Source: Tritrichomonas musculus (Eukaryota > Parabasalia > Tritrichomonadida > Tritrichomonadidae). From it: a DNA stretch of 64,000 nucleotides. Position numbers and translations under genes: made by a program. Shown in pieces: positions 41,357 through 51,889 of the stretch. The stretch is taken from positions 3,224,001 through 3,288,000 of the forward strand of contig JAPFFF010000001.1 of NCBI GenBank assembly GCA_039105265.1, in the 5' to 3' direction. The notes under the pieces are model-generated. The model had not been told where the DNA came from. It saw only the letters and a program-made list of their open reading frames with translations, and made no database searches. The stretch's first letter is position 1. Every line of letters starts with the position of its first letter.

Positions 41357-41667
41357 AGAAATGATATAATTTTATTTACTGTATTTCTGATTTCATTTAT
41401 TTCATTCCTTAATTCTTCAATGGCATCCGTCCTGGGCGAAGCCTTACTAACTATCTCTTTTTCCTCTTTTTCAACCCATTTCTTTAACATCAACACACCC
41501 TTTATTTTTGTAATTCTATACCCATCGATTTTATACATTTTGTTTAATTTATGAGTCGTTAACTTATCCACTTCTTCCTTATTCTTTGAATACCATAAAT
41601 TAAATTCATCTACTGTTTTAAATTCTTTTAAATAGTTTTTAATTGGTTCAATAACTTTTAAATCCAT
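41308..41667 (-). CDS. Small coiled-coil Polinton protein
   Basis: 119 residues, with a Lys/Glu-rich N-terminal domain (FNLWYSKNKEEVDKL) and a coiled coil (IEELRNEINEIRNTVNKIIS) near the C-terminus. No family recognised. It is convergent with and overlaps the ATPase gene. Confidence 0.6.
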   Translation of the reverse strand: MDLKVIEPIKNYLKEFKTVDEFNLWYSKNKEEVDKLTTHKLNKMYKIDGYRITKIKGVLMLKKWVEKEEKEIVSKASPRTDAIEELRNEINEIRNTVNKIISFLQESSSSIDVLPPSTT

Positions 41668-41707
41668 TTAATTAAAAACAAAAATAAAAATTTTTAATTA
41701 ATAATAA

Positions 41708-41848
41708 ATGAGTTTATCAGAAATTTTTCTTGGTTGTTTAGCAATTATTGAACTCGCTAATTTACTCATTCGCATTGTGAAACTTTCCCCAACATTAAAT
41801 ATAGATCCACCTTTAACTGATGAAATGAGGAAACGACTTTACTCATGA
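41708..41848 (+). CDS. 46-residue putative membrane protein of the Polinton
   Basis: ATG 41708 to TGA 41846-41848. It starts MSLSEIFLGCLAIIELANLL, a hydrophobic helix, followed by a short polar tail ending RKRLYS. It fills the gap between two minus-strand genes with an AT-rich leader like its neighbours. Being so short, it could be chance, but its position and composition favour a real gene. Confidence 0.5.
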   Translation: MSLSEIFLGCLAIIELANLLIRIVKLSPTLNIDPPLTDEMRKRLYS

Positions 41849-41855
41849 TTTACTT

Positions 41856-42176
41856 TTATTCCTTCAGTAATGGAATATCAAATCTTCTTACACCACTACC
41901 ATTTGCGCCTACAATTCTTCGAGCTCCTGCACCGTTCGCACCTAACGCGTTAACGTTTCCACCTTTATAATTAATTCTGTCATTTAATTTACTCACACCA
42001 TTTCCGATTGTATTTATTACCTCACCAGCACTTCCACCTATTAAATCACCAGCTTGTCCTATCAATGGTGCAAATCTACCAACTGTTTCAACTGCTTTCT
42101 TTACTTTTGGAACTATTTTGCCAATTATGTTTTTAGCTCCATTCACAATATTTTTAAACCAACTTCCAAATGCCAT
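41856..42176 (-). CDS. pVI-like amphipathic minor capsid protein (copy A)
   Basis: 106 residues starting MAFGSWFKNIVNGAKNIIG, an amphipathic helix with glycines and lysines, then a Gly/Ala-rich stretch (LIGQAGDLIGGSAGEVI) and a tail with the repeat GANGxGxRR. The layout recalls adenovirus pVI and the pVI-like proteins of Polintons, which act in membrane disruption and capsid stabilisation. Assignment is by character and context. It is a paralog of 49738-49965 (shared MAFGSWFK). Confidence 0.6.
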   Translation of the reverse strand: MAFGSWFKNIVNGAKNIIGKIVPKVKKAVETVGRFAPLIGQAGDLIGGSAGEVINTIGNGVSKLNDRINYKGGNVNALGANGAGARRIVGANGSGVRRFDIPLLKE

Positions 42177-42291
42177 ATTTTCATTAATGTAAAAAATTTA
42201 TTTTTCATTTCTTAATTCATTTATTTTTTTCAAAACTATAAATTCTTTTCTTTATTAACTTATTATTTAATTTTTTTTTTCAATATTTAAA

Positions 42292-43965
42292 ATGACATAC
42301 TTAAACGCTCAGACGAAAAATTTAGGAAATGATGAAGGAGATATTCTCTCATTCTTTCAAAATAAACTTAGACATTTAATTCAACGAAATGGTGGGGATA
42401 ATTCATTTTCATGGATTATGGAAGAATTCAAAGATAAAGATGCTCCTCTTCCTGTCGGTACCAAAACACGTATAAAACTCACTCATTCAGGACACACTAT
42501 TTCACAAATTGAAAAATCATTTTCAACAATACTTTTAGATTTTCAATTAAAACTTTCTGACAAAATTGATGTTTCAGCAGATACTAACGGATTAATGAAA
42601 ATATTTGTTGGATTCAAAAATGCTGTTGAATTTTATGAAGATTGTAGATTTTGGGTTAATGGAAAACTTTTAGATACATACAGACAAGATGAACTTCAAC
42701 GTGAATCATTCGCTTATAACTCAATTAAACCACGAGATGCAAAAGCTACTTCAAAATTCAGTCATTCAACATGGGAAAATGTTAGTCAATATTCACCATC
42801 TATATGTGGATGTTACATTGATTTAAAGGATATAGCAGATGGTCAACCACACACATTCACCATAGAGTTAACGATACCATTTATTGACCAACTCGCACTT
42901 CAAGCATGGCAACTTTACCCCAACGCAATTTGTGGTGAAATTGAAGAAGAAGTTAAAACCTCATTACGTGCAATGGTTTGGTGTCAAGTTAATCCAAACG
43001 TTGTTAAAGAAACTTTACAATTCCTTGAAGATAAACCAATTGATGAAGAAATGCCAGCTGTCGTTCCAATTACTCGTAAATTCACACAAGTAGGTAATCC
43101 ATCAAATATAGTCATCGAATATAAAGCTGGTGCAAATTCAGAACCTGCTGATGGATCATTAAAAGTTACTGTTGGTTCAGATGCAAACGGAATTGATATG
43201 AAAGTTGGTAAAATAACATTAAATGTTTTAGGTGGTACTATTCAATTAGGTCGTTCAAATCTTGCAGGATTTGGACTCAAACCTGGTGTATATCAAGGAC
43301 TCGTTAATGAATTACGTACTCCATTATTAGTTCCATCACAAGAATTAACACGTGAAATATTTGAAGGAAGCGCTAAAGTTAATGGTTTAGAAATTTCAAA
43401 ATCAATTCCTCTCAGAAATGCTACTAATATTACGATGATGTTTCCACGTACTCCAGGAGATATTACATGTTTTGAAAATATCATGTATCAAAATGTTCAA
43501 TTAGTCGTTAATAAGAGAACTTATCCAGACACTGAATTCAGAAGTACATGTTCAGCCAGATTTTACCAACATCAATTAATCGCTAATGAATTAGATGGTT
43601 CACTTGAAGCTACACAAGAATTTGAGGATTCATTCACTCAACCATTAAATGATCCAGTAACTGGTAAACGTTATACAAACTGCAGAAGTGATGGTACAAG
43701 TTTTGGTATTAACTTCCAGCTTGAACGTTCAAACGCTGGTTATGTATTTGATGGAATCGATACTGGTAATAATTCAGTAACTGTCACTTTCCGAGGTCAA
43801 CCATTATACAGAGGTGATGATGATACATATTTCATTCCTGATTTAGAACATAAAGAACAACACCCGCCGAGCCCCGAGGCATGGATATGTAGCGATACAT
43901 ACTTTACTTGGTCTGTTAATGGTGTTGAATATTTCCCTAAAGGTGTTCCATTCGGTTATGAATAA
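42292..43965 (+). CDS. Polinton major capsid protein (double jelly-roll)
   Basis: 557 residues, beta-rich, with the segment IPFIDQLALQAWQLYPNA (about 198-215) and a second beta domain with many conserved Gly and Asn. Length, position after the ATPase and pVI-like genes, and the profile of alternating strands match the double jelly-roll capsid proteins of trichomonad Polintons. The gene is open throughout. Confidence 0.75.
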   Translation: MTYLNAQTKNLGNDEGDILSFFQNKLRHLIQRNGGDNSFSWIMEEFKDKDAPLPVGTKTRIKLTHSGHTISQIEKSFSTILLDFQLKLSDKIDVSADTNGLMKIFVGFKNAVEFYEDCRFWVNGKLLDTYRQDELQRESFAYNSIKPRDAKATSKFSHSTWENVSQYSPSICGCYIDLKDIADGQPHTFTIELTIPFIDQLALQAWQLYPNAICGEIEEEVKTSLRAMVWCQVNPNVVKETLQFLEDKPIDEEMPAVVPITRKFTQVGNPSNIVIEYKAGANSEPADGSLKVTVGSDANGIDMKVGKITLNVLGGTIQLGRSNLAGFGLKPGVYQGLVNELRTPLLVPSQELTREIFEGSAKVNGLEISKSIPLRNATNITMMFPRTPGDITCFENIMYQNVQLVVNKRTYPDTEFRSTCSARFYQHQLIANELDGSLEATQEFEDSFTQPLNDPVTGKRYTNCRSDGTSFGINFQLERSNAGYVFDGIDTGNNSVTVTFRGQPLYRGDDDTYFIPDLEHKEQHPPSPEAWICSDTYFTWSVNGVEYFPKGVPFGYE

Positions 43966-44066
43966 ATTAACTTTTAAATTAATTTAATTATTTTTCATTT
44001 CAAACTTTTTCAAAAATTTTTAAATTAGTTTAAAATTAATTTTTCAAATTTTTTATTTCTATATAA

Positions 44067-44537
44067 ATGAGTGAATACATCAACATTAATAAGTTATTTG
44101 AAAAACTTCCTGAATCAGAACTTAAAGCAGTTCAAGTATATTTTGATGACTTCATAACTGATAAATTCTATAAATACAAAATGAACGTAAAGATATTATT
44201 TCTTTCATTAGTTTATAAAAATAACACCCAAAAAGTCATGACATATAAAGAATTTAGAGAGTTATTCCCTGAGTGTGAATGGTTAACTATTCCTAGACGT
44301 TCATTTGCTGGTCTAACGTCAGGATCACAAATACGATTAATGAAAGCTTATATTAAAGCTGATAGAATAAATTATAAAACATCATTTTATCATGAATGTG
44401 TAGTAAAAGAATGTGAAAATCAAAATAAACTTAATGAATTCATTAAAAATAGGTCTGATGCTAAAGTTGAAATCGTCAACGAATTAGCTAGTAAATGTAA
44501 CATAAATGAAGATGAAATAGACCCAGACGAATTCTAA
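44067..44537 (+). CDS. Unrecognised 156-aa Polinton protein
   Basis: Helical N-terminus (KLFEKLPESELKAVQVYFDD), a middle part with WLTIPRRSFAGLTSG, and a long acidic helical C-terminus. No motif identified, and no protease triad is visible. It lies just after the capsid gene in the same direction with a 100-bp AT-rich gap, so a virion role is possible. Confidence 0.6.
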   Translation: MSEYININKLFEKLPESELKAVQVYFDDFITDKFYKYKMNVKILFLSLVYKNNTQKVMTYKEFRELFPECEWLTIPRRSFAGLTSGSQIRLMKAYIKADRINYKTSFYHECVVKECENQNKLNEFIKNRSDAKVEIVNELASKCNINEDEIDPDEF

Positions 44538-44603
44538 AAGAATTCTGCAGCCAAAGGCTACATGTTTTAAATTCATATATTTTTTATTTTTATCAAATCA
44601 TAA

Positions 44604-44945
44604 ATGACTAAAGCAACCAAAACTTACTTTATCACTCGTGACTATGAAAATAAATTTCCTCCTGAGTTCGTTAATTCTCGTAATGATAGATATATTTCTT
44701 TTCAATATTGCCGTGCTACATGTGATGGATATTTAGATGGCGAAACCGAATGCCACGCGTCATTTGTTCCACGTGATGAATACTGTGATTCTCTCGTTTG
44801 GTATGCTAATTTAACGCCTCCAGATGACAACAGAAAATATAAATATACATTAAACCATGATAGATTTAAAGTATGGTTCACTGATGCAAAAGGTAATGAA
44901 ATAATACCTGATAACTTCACATTATTCCTTAAATTTGAATATTAA
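44604..44945 (+). CDS. Unrecognised 113-aa beta-rich Polinton protein
   Basis: A compact beta-rich protein with four cysteines (YCRATCDGYLDGETEC) and several aromatic pairs, ending TLFLKFEY. It could be a small structural or penton-associated protein, by context only. It is 33 bp upstream of the fibre-like gene and in the same direction. Confidence 0.55.
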   Translation: MTKATKTYFITRDYENKFPPEFVNSRNDRYISFQYCRATCDGYLDGETECHASFVPRDEYCDSLVWYANLTPPDDNRKYKYTLNHDRFKVWFTDAKGNEIIPDNFTLFLKFEY

Positions 44946-44978
44946 AAATATTTATTTTTATAATTAATAAATTAATAA

Positions 44979-47900
44979 ATGACTGCAATAATTACAAAAC
45001 AAAATGCAAAAGATGGAGCATTCATCGGTGGTGGAGGTGGTATGCCCGATAAAGATTCAGAATTTAAAAACATTCATGTTCACAATGATGCCACTATTGA
45101 TGGTGACATAATAATGTCTTCAAATGATCCTCAAAGTTTAACATTAAGACTTGCTGATATTGACGCCTCAGTTTCTTCATACAATCAACAAACCATGAAA
45201 TTTACGGATGAATTAAACAATCATGAATCAAGAATTAAAACATTAGAAGATAAACAAGATGGTGATGATGGTGACTTTTCATTTGAAGATGGTATATATG
45301 ATTTCATCATTACTTCAGATAAATTAACGGAAAATTTAGATCAACCAGATTTAAATTCGCTTTCAATCAAAACTGAATTTGGTGAATATATCGGTGATGT
45401 TTTCGAAATAGAATTACCTGCATATATGAAATTACCAAAAGCAATTATAACTAAAACTTCTAAAGAAAACATGTTTAAAAATCCTATTGTTAACATTTCA
45501 AATGGAAATTATGAGTTGGTTTATCAAGAAGATGACGTTGGAGCAAAAATATATATGTCAAATAAAAAAGGAGATACGCCATTAAATTTATATACATCTG
45601 GATTTATGAAAATAAATTATATTGCAAATCAAAAAACAAATGTTAGTTGTGACAAAGCTAATGATTCAAATAAATTAATAAATCTTAGGTGTAATACAAT
45701 AGATGCGGACAATTGTTTTAAATTATATCGTTCACCATTGCCCGACTTCTATGAAATGAAAGCTTACGGTGTAATAGATGATAAAACAAATCCTTTATAT
45801 TATGCAGATTGGGGATATATTCCAGGTAGTCCTGAATTTGAAGCATTAATTGAAGGTCAAACTTTTGAATTTCATGATGAATCATTCGGTACTGATTACA
45901 AAATGACTAAACAAGGTAATGAATGGGTAGGTACTAATTACAGTTTCAATATACCCCTGAAATTAACACGTAAAAATCCTGGTTCTCATGAAGTAGCCTT
46001 TATATGTATTGCTAAAAATGAAGCTAATAAAAAAGTATTACACACTTTAGCTGGTTATGATAATCAAGGAAACCCATTTGAGTTATTAGTTAATAAAGGA
46101 ATGTTAGCACCTAAAGTTAACTGTAAAATTCAAACATATAAAGAAGATAATGATGCATGGAGGGTTTACATTTACCCCGTCAAAGATTTTGCTAATTGTA
46201 CGTATTCAGCAACTTTAAACATTAATAATAAAACTTATGACTTCATTGTTGACTTCGAATATAAAACTTCAGGATTAAATAACTACAAACTTCAATCCGA
46301 CAATTATTTTGAATTACTTGAATATCATTATACTTCACCTTTGCAAGTCGGTAATCCTCCATATGGTTTAATATTATATATGCCAAAAGATGATGAATTA
46401 ATTTATACAATTGCTGATGTAAGTTATGAAAAAGGAATGAATACATTTGAGTTCTTAGCTAATACTGGTTATTATACTGTTTCACCACGACCTGAAGCAT
46501 GCACAACATTATATATAAACTTTAACATTCAAACTTCAGGTGTAGTCATAGGTGAAAACATTGAATCCCACGTTTTCGTTTTAAATTCATTAGGTAACAC
46601 AGTTGATATAGCAGTTAATCAAATATCAGCACTTCAAAATTATTGTGCAAAGTTAGAGAAAGAAATTAATGATATGAAAAATAAAACTAATTGGTTTGAT
46701 GTAGTTATGGATGTCGTACAAATTAGTAACTTTTGTTTTAACTTTGGCGGATTAATGAAAGTTGGTGCTGAAGGTATATTTGGTGCATTAAAATTAGCGT
46801 TTAGTAAAAATGCTGGATCAACTGTTAAAGAAGTTGCATATGTTGATGAAATAATTGATGATGGATTAGTATTAGCACCTCATGAAGTAGTTGAAGAAAA
46901 ACCTTATATTGAAACGGAAATGATAATTCCTGATGAAAGATTATGTTTTAAATATTACTGTGAGCATATTGAAACTAATTATAAAATTGAAGTTTCATTT
47001 ATGGTTGATGATATTGGCGAGATGTACCGAATTTACGAATATGAGTATAAGGAAAATGGAAGTATTGAATGTTTGAACTCAGATGTTACAGATATTTCAG
47101 CTATTAATTGCGAATTAGTTTATGAATTCCCATATATATTAATTTATGGAACAATTCAACCATCATTTGTTAAACTCAAATACACCCCAGCAGCTAAAAA
47201 CGATAATGAATTATTATTAGGTGAAACATTAACTAATAACCAATTATTAACAGCATCAGCAACTAAAAAATTGATTGAAAATCATAAAGTTCAATTAAAT
47301 GAATCATTCACGAATAAATTAAGTGAAACATTAAATAATTATGCAACTGTTCGATATGTTCAAGATAATTATCCGTCGTACACATATTTAAACTCAAACT
47401 TTAAAAATAACAATCAATTAACAAATATATTAAATGCTTATGCACTAAAGACTGACATACCATCAATACCAAATGATTTAGTCAATAATGAAACATTAAC
47501 AAATGCATTAAATGATTATGCATTAAAAACAGAATTACCAGAGATTCCAAATGATTTAGTTAATGAATCTGCACTGAGTACTGCATTGACAACAGCTTTG
47601 GAACCATATGTAACAAAAGAAGACATATTATCAACCGAAAATATAACTCAAGAATTATCAATCACTACCTACTTCGTAAATGGAACAACAAATGATGAAG
47701 ATAAAAGAACGAATATTGTAAATTTGGATGGAGATTTATGCAAAATATTAAAGAAATCATCATTAATAGTGAAAGGCTCTTGTAATAATGATGATATTTC
47801 AGGAGAATATTTGTATGATAGTGAAGACTCGGAATATTATTATTACAAAAAAGGCGAAAATACTTTTTCTATATACTTTTTCTATTATGGTGGAACATTC

Positions 47901-49043
47901 AGATATAATGATAACTATGATGTCGATCTAGAATCAGTATGTTATTCATACAGACCTGAAGTTTATGATGAATATTGTATCCCAAATATGAATCTCATAA
48001 AAAATAATTATGCTTTGAAAACGGATATCCCAGCACCAGTTGATTTAACACCATATTACACTAGTGCCCAGGCTGATGAGAAGTTCGTTGATGAAGATGA
48101 ATTAGCGTATGAATTAGATAAGTATGAGACCAAGGATGTGGCTGATGGGAAATATGCATTGCAGTCGAATGTTGTTACAGATGAGCAGCTAATAAGAAGA
48201 TGTGCAATTGATTGCGGTCCGATTACAGAGGGTGGTGAGATAGCAATTCATTATCTAAAACTTGAAAACAATGTAATTAAAATGGAATACATAATTGGTG
48301 AATATGCGCTATGTAATGAAATAAGGGTGTTATTCTATGATACAGCTGAAAATCCTCATAACATTGTTCTTGTATTACATCAAAGAACTGTTTATTTCGA
48401 CAATTTCAAATTCCCATTCTATTATGAAGACACTGTTGATATAACATCAGGAATACCACTTACATATAATTTCCCGATAGGTGGATATTCTTGGACAACT
48501 ACTCAGGAATTATTAGATGCTAAACAAATATATTCAAAAGGTATCATGTCCCGAGGTTATTTAGCAAAATTTAAGGCTGCTATTTACGGTACACAATCAA
48601 ACACAACAATCACTCATTACTCTCCGATTGAGGAATCAATGAATTCAATAAATGATTTCATAGTTGGTGCACCAGTATATATGACAGGTAAGGTTTACAA
48701 ATATGACATATCAACTAAGTCTTTCATATCAAGCACTGAATCAGACACTACGGATTGTATTTGTTCAGTAAAGACTAATGGTAAATGGAACACTTTCATA
48801 GGTATATGCACTTCTATTGATGAAGCTAATAAATGTGTTACATTTGCTTCAGGTGGTGATTATTTAGTTAAAGTTAAAGATACCTCATGTTACGCAATCG
48901 GGGATGAAGTGTTTGTAGATGACGATAACGTTCTAAAAATAATAACTGGAGCTACCGCGATAACATCAAAAATACGTAGAACAACTGTTGGCATCATCAC
49001 TGGTATAATTAATGAAAATATGTTAGCGGTATTTAAGGCTTAA
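44979..49043 (+). CDS. Polinton fibre-like long structural protein
   Basis: 1354 residues. The N-terminal 100 residues contain a Gly-rich start and a coiled coil, followed by beta-rich domains, a middle coiled coil (SALQNYCAKLEKEINDMKN) beside a Gly-rich hydrophobic region, and repeats of YALKTDIPxIPNDLVNxxxL near 820-880 that recall trimeric phage tail fibres. The C-terminal domain ends in TTVGIITGIINENMLAVFKA, like phage decoration or tail proteins. It is probably a host-attachment fibre or spike. A homologous fragment lies at 22802-23820. Confidence 0.65.
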   Translation: MTAIITKQNAKDGAFIGGGGGMPDKDSEFKNIHVHNDATIDGDIIMSSNDPQSLTLRLADIDASVSSYNQQTMKFTDELNNHESRIKTLEDKQDGDDGDFSFEDGIYDFIITSDKLTENLDQPDLNSLSIKTEFGEYIGDVFEIELPAYMKLPKAIITKTSKENMFKNPIVNISNGNYELVYQEDDVGAKIYMSNKKGDTPLNLYTSGFMKINYIANQKTNVSCDKANDSNKLINLRCNTIDADNCFKLYRSPLPDFYEMKAYGVIDDKTNPLYYADWGYIPGSPEFEALIEGQTFEFHDESFGTDYKMTKQGNEWVGTNYSFNIPLKLTRKNPGSHEVAFICIAKNEANKKVLHTLAGYDNQGNPFELLVNKGMLAPKVNCKIQTYKEDNDAWRVYIYPVKDFANCTYSATLNINNKTYDFIVDFEYKTSGLNNYKLQSDNYFELLEYHYTSPLQVGNPPYGLILYMPKDDELIYTIADVSYEKGMNTFEFLANTGYYTVSPRPEACTTLYINFNIQTSGVVIGENIESHVFVLNSLGNTVDIAVNQISALQNYCAKLEKEINDMKNKTNWFDVVMDVVQISNFCFNFGGLMKVGAEGIFGALKLAFSKNAGSTVKEVAYVDEIIDDGLVLAPHEVVEEKPYIETEMIIPDERLCFKYYCEHIETNYKIEVSFMVDDIGEMYRIYEYEYKENGSIECLNSDVTDISAINCELVYEFPYILIYGTIQPSFVKLKYTPAAKNDNELLLGETLTNNQLLTASATKKLIENHKVQLNESFTNKLSETLNNYATVRYVQDNYPSYTYLNSNFKNNNQLTNILNAYALKTDIPSIPNDLVNNETLTNALNDYALKTELPEIPNDLVNESALSTALTTALEPYVTKEDILSTENITQELSITTYFVNGTTNDEDKRTNIVNLDGDLCKILKKSSLIVKGSCNNDDISGEYLYDSEDSEYYYYKKGENTFSIYFFYYGGTFRYNDNYDVDLESVCYSYRPEVYDEYCIPNMNLIKNNYALKTDIPAPVDLTPYYTSAQADEKFVDEDELAYELDKYETKDVADGKYALQSNVVTDEQLIRRCAIDCGPITEGGEIAIHYLKLENNVIKMEYIIGEYALCNEIRVLFYDTAENPHNIVLVLHQRTVYFDNFKFPFYYEDTVDITSGIPLTYNFPIGGYSWTTTQELLDAKQIYSKGIMSRGYLAKFKAAIYGTQSNTTITHYSPIEESMNSINDFIVGAPVYMTGKVYKYDISTKSFISSTESDTTDCICSVKTNGKWNTFIGICTSIDEANKCVTFASGGDYLVKVKDTSCYAIGDEVFVDDDNVLKIITGATAITSKIRRTTVGIITGIINENMLAVFKA

Positions 49044-49044
49044 A

Positions 49045-49686
49045 TTAATATGTCATTTTCAAACTAATTCCATATTTAACAAATTGACTATAAACTTCAT
49101 TGTAATCATATTTGAGTTCACTTGTTTTTCCGTCTTTAGTAATCAATATTTTTGAAACATAAATGATTTTGTTTGATTTTGCAGTACATCCAGAACATCC
49201 AATATCTTCATTAAGTACTAAATCAACTTTCTCACAATCAGTTAATAACTTTATCATGTTCATTAATAACTTACTTTCACAAACAACGTAAGCATTTATT
49301 TTTAACGGGTTTGATTCATACATTTCAACTAACATTTGTAGAAATTGGTTTTTCTTTTCTAAATCCTCAATTTCATTTCCTAAATCTGCAATACCTCTGT
49401 CTCGAGTTAATGGGAAATTGCTGTTTGTTGGAGGTTGAGATTGATAGTTCAAATCCTCCGTCGTCGGAATATATAAAGTTTGACCAACCGGTGGAATATC
49501 CGCAGGTTGGTTCGCTTGAGTAAAATTTACGTTTGGATTTAATGGTGGAACATTAGGATATAACGGAACGGTTTGAGGTCGTGGTTTAGTTGATGGTTTA
49601 ATGTTAATGTTAACATTTGTGTTTTGTTCTTGCTTAATAGTGTTATCGGTTTCACTACTTAATATTCTTGCTTGCTTTAATGTCAT
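49045..49686 (-). CDS. Pro/Asn-rich coiled-coil Polinton protein
   Basis: 213 residues: a disordered Pro/Asn/Gln-rich N-terminus (PLYPNVPPLNPNVNF), a short coiled coil (LGNEIEDLEKKNQFLQMLVE), and a C-terminal domain with CSGCTAK. It ends 1 bp after the fibre gene on the opposite strand. No family recognised; perhaps an adaptor between fibre and capsid, by context only. Confidence 0.6.
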   Translation of the reverse strand: MTLKQARILSSETDNTIKQEQNTNVNINIKPSTKPRPQTVPLYPNVPPLNPNVNFTQANQPADIPPVGQTLYIPTTEDLNYQSQPPTNSNFPLTRDRGIADLGNEIEDLEKKNQFLQMLVEMYESNPLKINAYVVCESKLLMNMIKLLTDCEKVDLVLNEDIGCSGCTAKSNKIIYVSKILITKDGKTSELKYDYNEVYSQFVKYGISLKMTY

Positions 49687-49737
49687 ATTTAGTTTTAAAT
49701 AAAAATATTAAATCATAATTTTTAATTAAATTTAAAT

Positions 49738-49965
49738 ATGGCTTTTGGTAGTTGGTTTAAAAAGTTAGCGGGGAAAGTTAAAGAAGCAGCTAAAGATTTC
49801 GCTGATGGCTTCAAATTTGGATGGAATAAAACAAAATCAATAATGGAAAAGTTACCTGTTGTTGGTAATGTTGCAAAAATATTACCTAAATTTGATAATT
49901 CAAATAATCCAGCGTTGGAGTATTTCGGTAGTGATGGGTTCTATGTTAAAGATAAAGGTTCTTAA
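49738..49965 (+). CDS. pVI-like amphipathic minor capsid protein (copy B)
   Basis: 75 residues starting MAFGSWFKKLAGKVKEAAKD, clearly paralogous at its N-terminus to 41856-42176 but with a different C-terminus. The Lys-rich amphipathic helix suggests a membrane-active or DNA-condensing virion protein. The 3' end overlaps the next minus-strand gene by 20 bp. Confidence 0.6.
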   Translation: MAFGSWFKKLAGKVKEAAKDFADGFKFGWNKTKSIMEKLPVVGNVAKILPKFDNSNNPALEYFGSDGFYVKDKGS

Positions 49966-50176
49966 CGGCTCTGTTTAATAATGCTCTAACTTTCATACAC
50001 TGATCATATTTATTTTGAATTCTTGCACGACTAAGTTTTCCTTTCTCCGTTGTTGGTTCAGGTTGACTTAATACTTTTCTATAATATTGAAGACGTGAAT
50101 TTATGAGTTTCAACGTTGGAGTAGCAAATGTTTTACGTTCATGTCGTTGTTTAAGAGGCGGTAAGGTTTGAGTCAT
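49946..50176 (-). CDS. Small basic Polinton protein
   Basis: 76 residues, Arg/Lys-rich (PPLKQRHERKTF, RARIQNKYDQCMKVRALLNR) and helical. It could bind DNA. The AT-rich leader before its ATG resembles those of the neighbours. No family recognised. Confidence 0.5.
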   Translation of the reverse strand: MTQTLPPLKQRHERKTFATPTLKLINSRLQYYRKVLSQPEPTTEKGKLSRARIQNKYDQCMKVRALLNRAVKNLYL

Positions 50177-50281
50177 ATTTTTATTATGTGATAAAAAATT
50201 TAATTTATGAAAAATAAACTAAATAATTATTTTTACATTCATGAAATCATCAAATATCTTTAATTTAATTTATTTTAAAAC

Positions 50282-51889
50282 ATGACTGAAACATTATTTA
50301 ATAACACAGATGGAATAATTTCATATGTGACAAGTAAGATAGAAAAGTATGAACCGAATAGATTTGAGGAACAAGTGAAATATTATATAAATCATTATTG
50401 TGAAAAATATTTGAAAGTGAAAATTCCAGCTCAACATATAAACAATTTCTATATAATTCATTACTTAACCATTCGTGATATAGTAAAGGATGAAGAACGT
50501 AGACGTGAAGTAGAAAAGGAACATGAACGAATGGCAGATTATGAAATAGCAGTGAGAATAGCAAGAGAGGATTTATTGAGCAAAGTTCATAAGAACAAAA
50601 ATAAATTATCATTTGTACAAGTTAAACGTTTAAAATATTTTCAGCCATTATTGGATGAAGATATAAGAAACATTTATGATGAATATGAAAGAGAATATGA
50701 AAATGAGCACAAGAGTGAACCAAAAGTAAGAAAAAAAACGTTTGGTGATAAATTAGATAAATTTGTTGTTGAACATATGAATGATAATTTATTAACATAT
50801 GATGATTTTGTAAGAGTTACTAGTGGATGGAATAGAGGTAGACGTTCAATTAATAATTGGTATGAAGATTATAAAAAGAAATATTTTAAACAACCGGGAA
50901 CAACGATAAATTATGATGAAAATGAATTAACGGGGTTGATTGGTTATAAAAGTAAAGATAAAGTTAATGCCTTAAAATTAATTAATCCAGAAATGAAAGT
51001 AAGTGATGGAAAAATAAAGTCATCATTTGATTTGAAAAGAAATATTAAAAATTATCAACTTCATAAATGCACAGCAAGGAATACATGGATTATTGATTTA
51101 ATGTTCGTTGGAAAACTGGCTTATTTAGTTGCAATAAATGCAAACACTAAATATTTATATGTGGAGTTATTAAATGATATGATTGATGATAAAACATTTA
51201 CAAAACAGAATTTAAAAAGTAGTGTTTCATATTTGAGAGCATTAAATAGAATGATTGAAAAAGGAATGAATGTAAAACATTTAACGGGTGATGGTGAAAA
51301 AAGTTTTAATTCAAAATTAGCGTGGGAGTCATTTTATAATTCACGAGGAATTGATTTTAAACCAGTTGAAAGACAAGTAATGGGAAATTATCCCGATTTC
51401 ATGAATAAAGAACAGAAAGCAGTTAAAAGTGATCCATTACATGGAAGTTTGGGCGTTATTGATAGAGTAATTAGGAGTATTAGAGATATGGCATATGTGA
51501 TGAAAGTTGGCGTAATTACACCAAATGTTATGGATGAAATAGTTAATCAATATAATAATGCACCACATAAAGGTTTAAGTAAATGGGCAGGCTTTGAAGT
51601 AACACCGAAAATGGTAAATGATGATTCTGAATTAGAGGAGTATATAGTAAGGCGAATATGTCAGGAGAATTGGAAAGTAATGAATAGTCCCGGATTTAGA
51701 ATAAATGAAGGTGTAAGTGTTAAAGTTTATAACGAAAAAGACACAATGGGTAAAAGACGGTCAATAATTCAACCCGGTGAATTTAAAGTTATTGGTTTCA
51801 AGAATGGATTATATGAAGTTAAAGGTAATGTTAACGGTAAAAATGGAAAAATACAAATGATACCAAGATATAAATTAGATTACGTTTAA
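50282..51889 (+). CDS. Polinton retroviral-type integrase
   Basis: 535 residues. A charged helical N-terminal part (1-260) is followed by the rve catalytic core: WIIDLMFVG, LTGDGEKSF and SLGVIDRVIRSIRDM, the three segments that carry the acidic residues in this family. The C-terminal domain after about residue 460 is chromodomain/SH3-like in position. It joins the element to its target. It is convergent with the polymerase gene, overlapping by 4 bp. Confidence 0.85.
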   Translation: MTETLFNNTDGIISYVTSKIEKYEPNRFEEQVKYYINHYCEKYLKVKIPAQHINNFYIIHYLTIRDIVKDEERRREVEKEHERMADYEIAVRIAREDLLSKVHKNKNKLSFVQVKRLKYFQPLLDEDIRNIYDEYEREYENEHKSEPKVRKKTFGDKLDKFVVEHMNDNLLTYDDFVRVTSGWNRGRRSINNWYEDYKKKYFKQPGTTINYDENELTGLIGYKSKDKVNALKLINPEMKVSDGKIKSSFDLKRNIKNYQLHKCTARNTWIIDLMFVGKLAYLVAINANTKYLYVELLNDMIDDKTFTKQNLKSSVSYLRALNRMIEKGMNVKHLTGDGEKSFNSKLAWESFYNSRGIDFKPVERQVMGNYPDFMNKEQKAVKSDPLHGSLGVIDRVIRSIRDMAYVMKVGVITPNVMDEIVNQYNNAPHKGLSKWAGFEVTPKMVNDDSELEEYIVRRICQENWKVMNSPGFRINEGVSVKVYNEKDTMGKRRSIIQPGEFKVIGFKNGLYEVKGNVNGKNGKIQMIPRYKLDYV

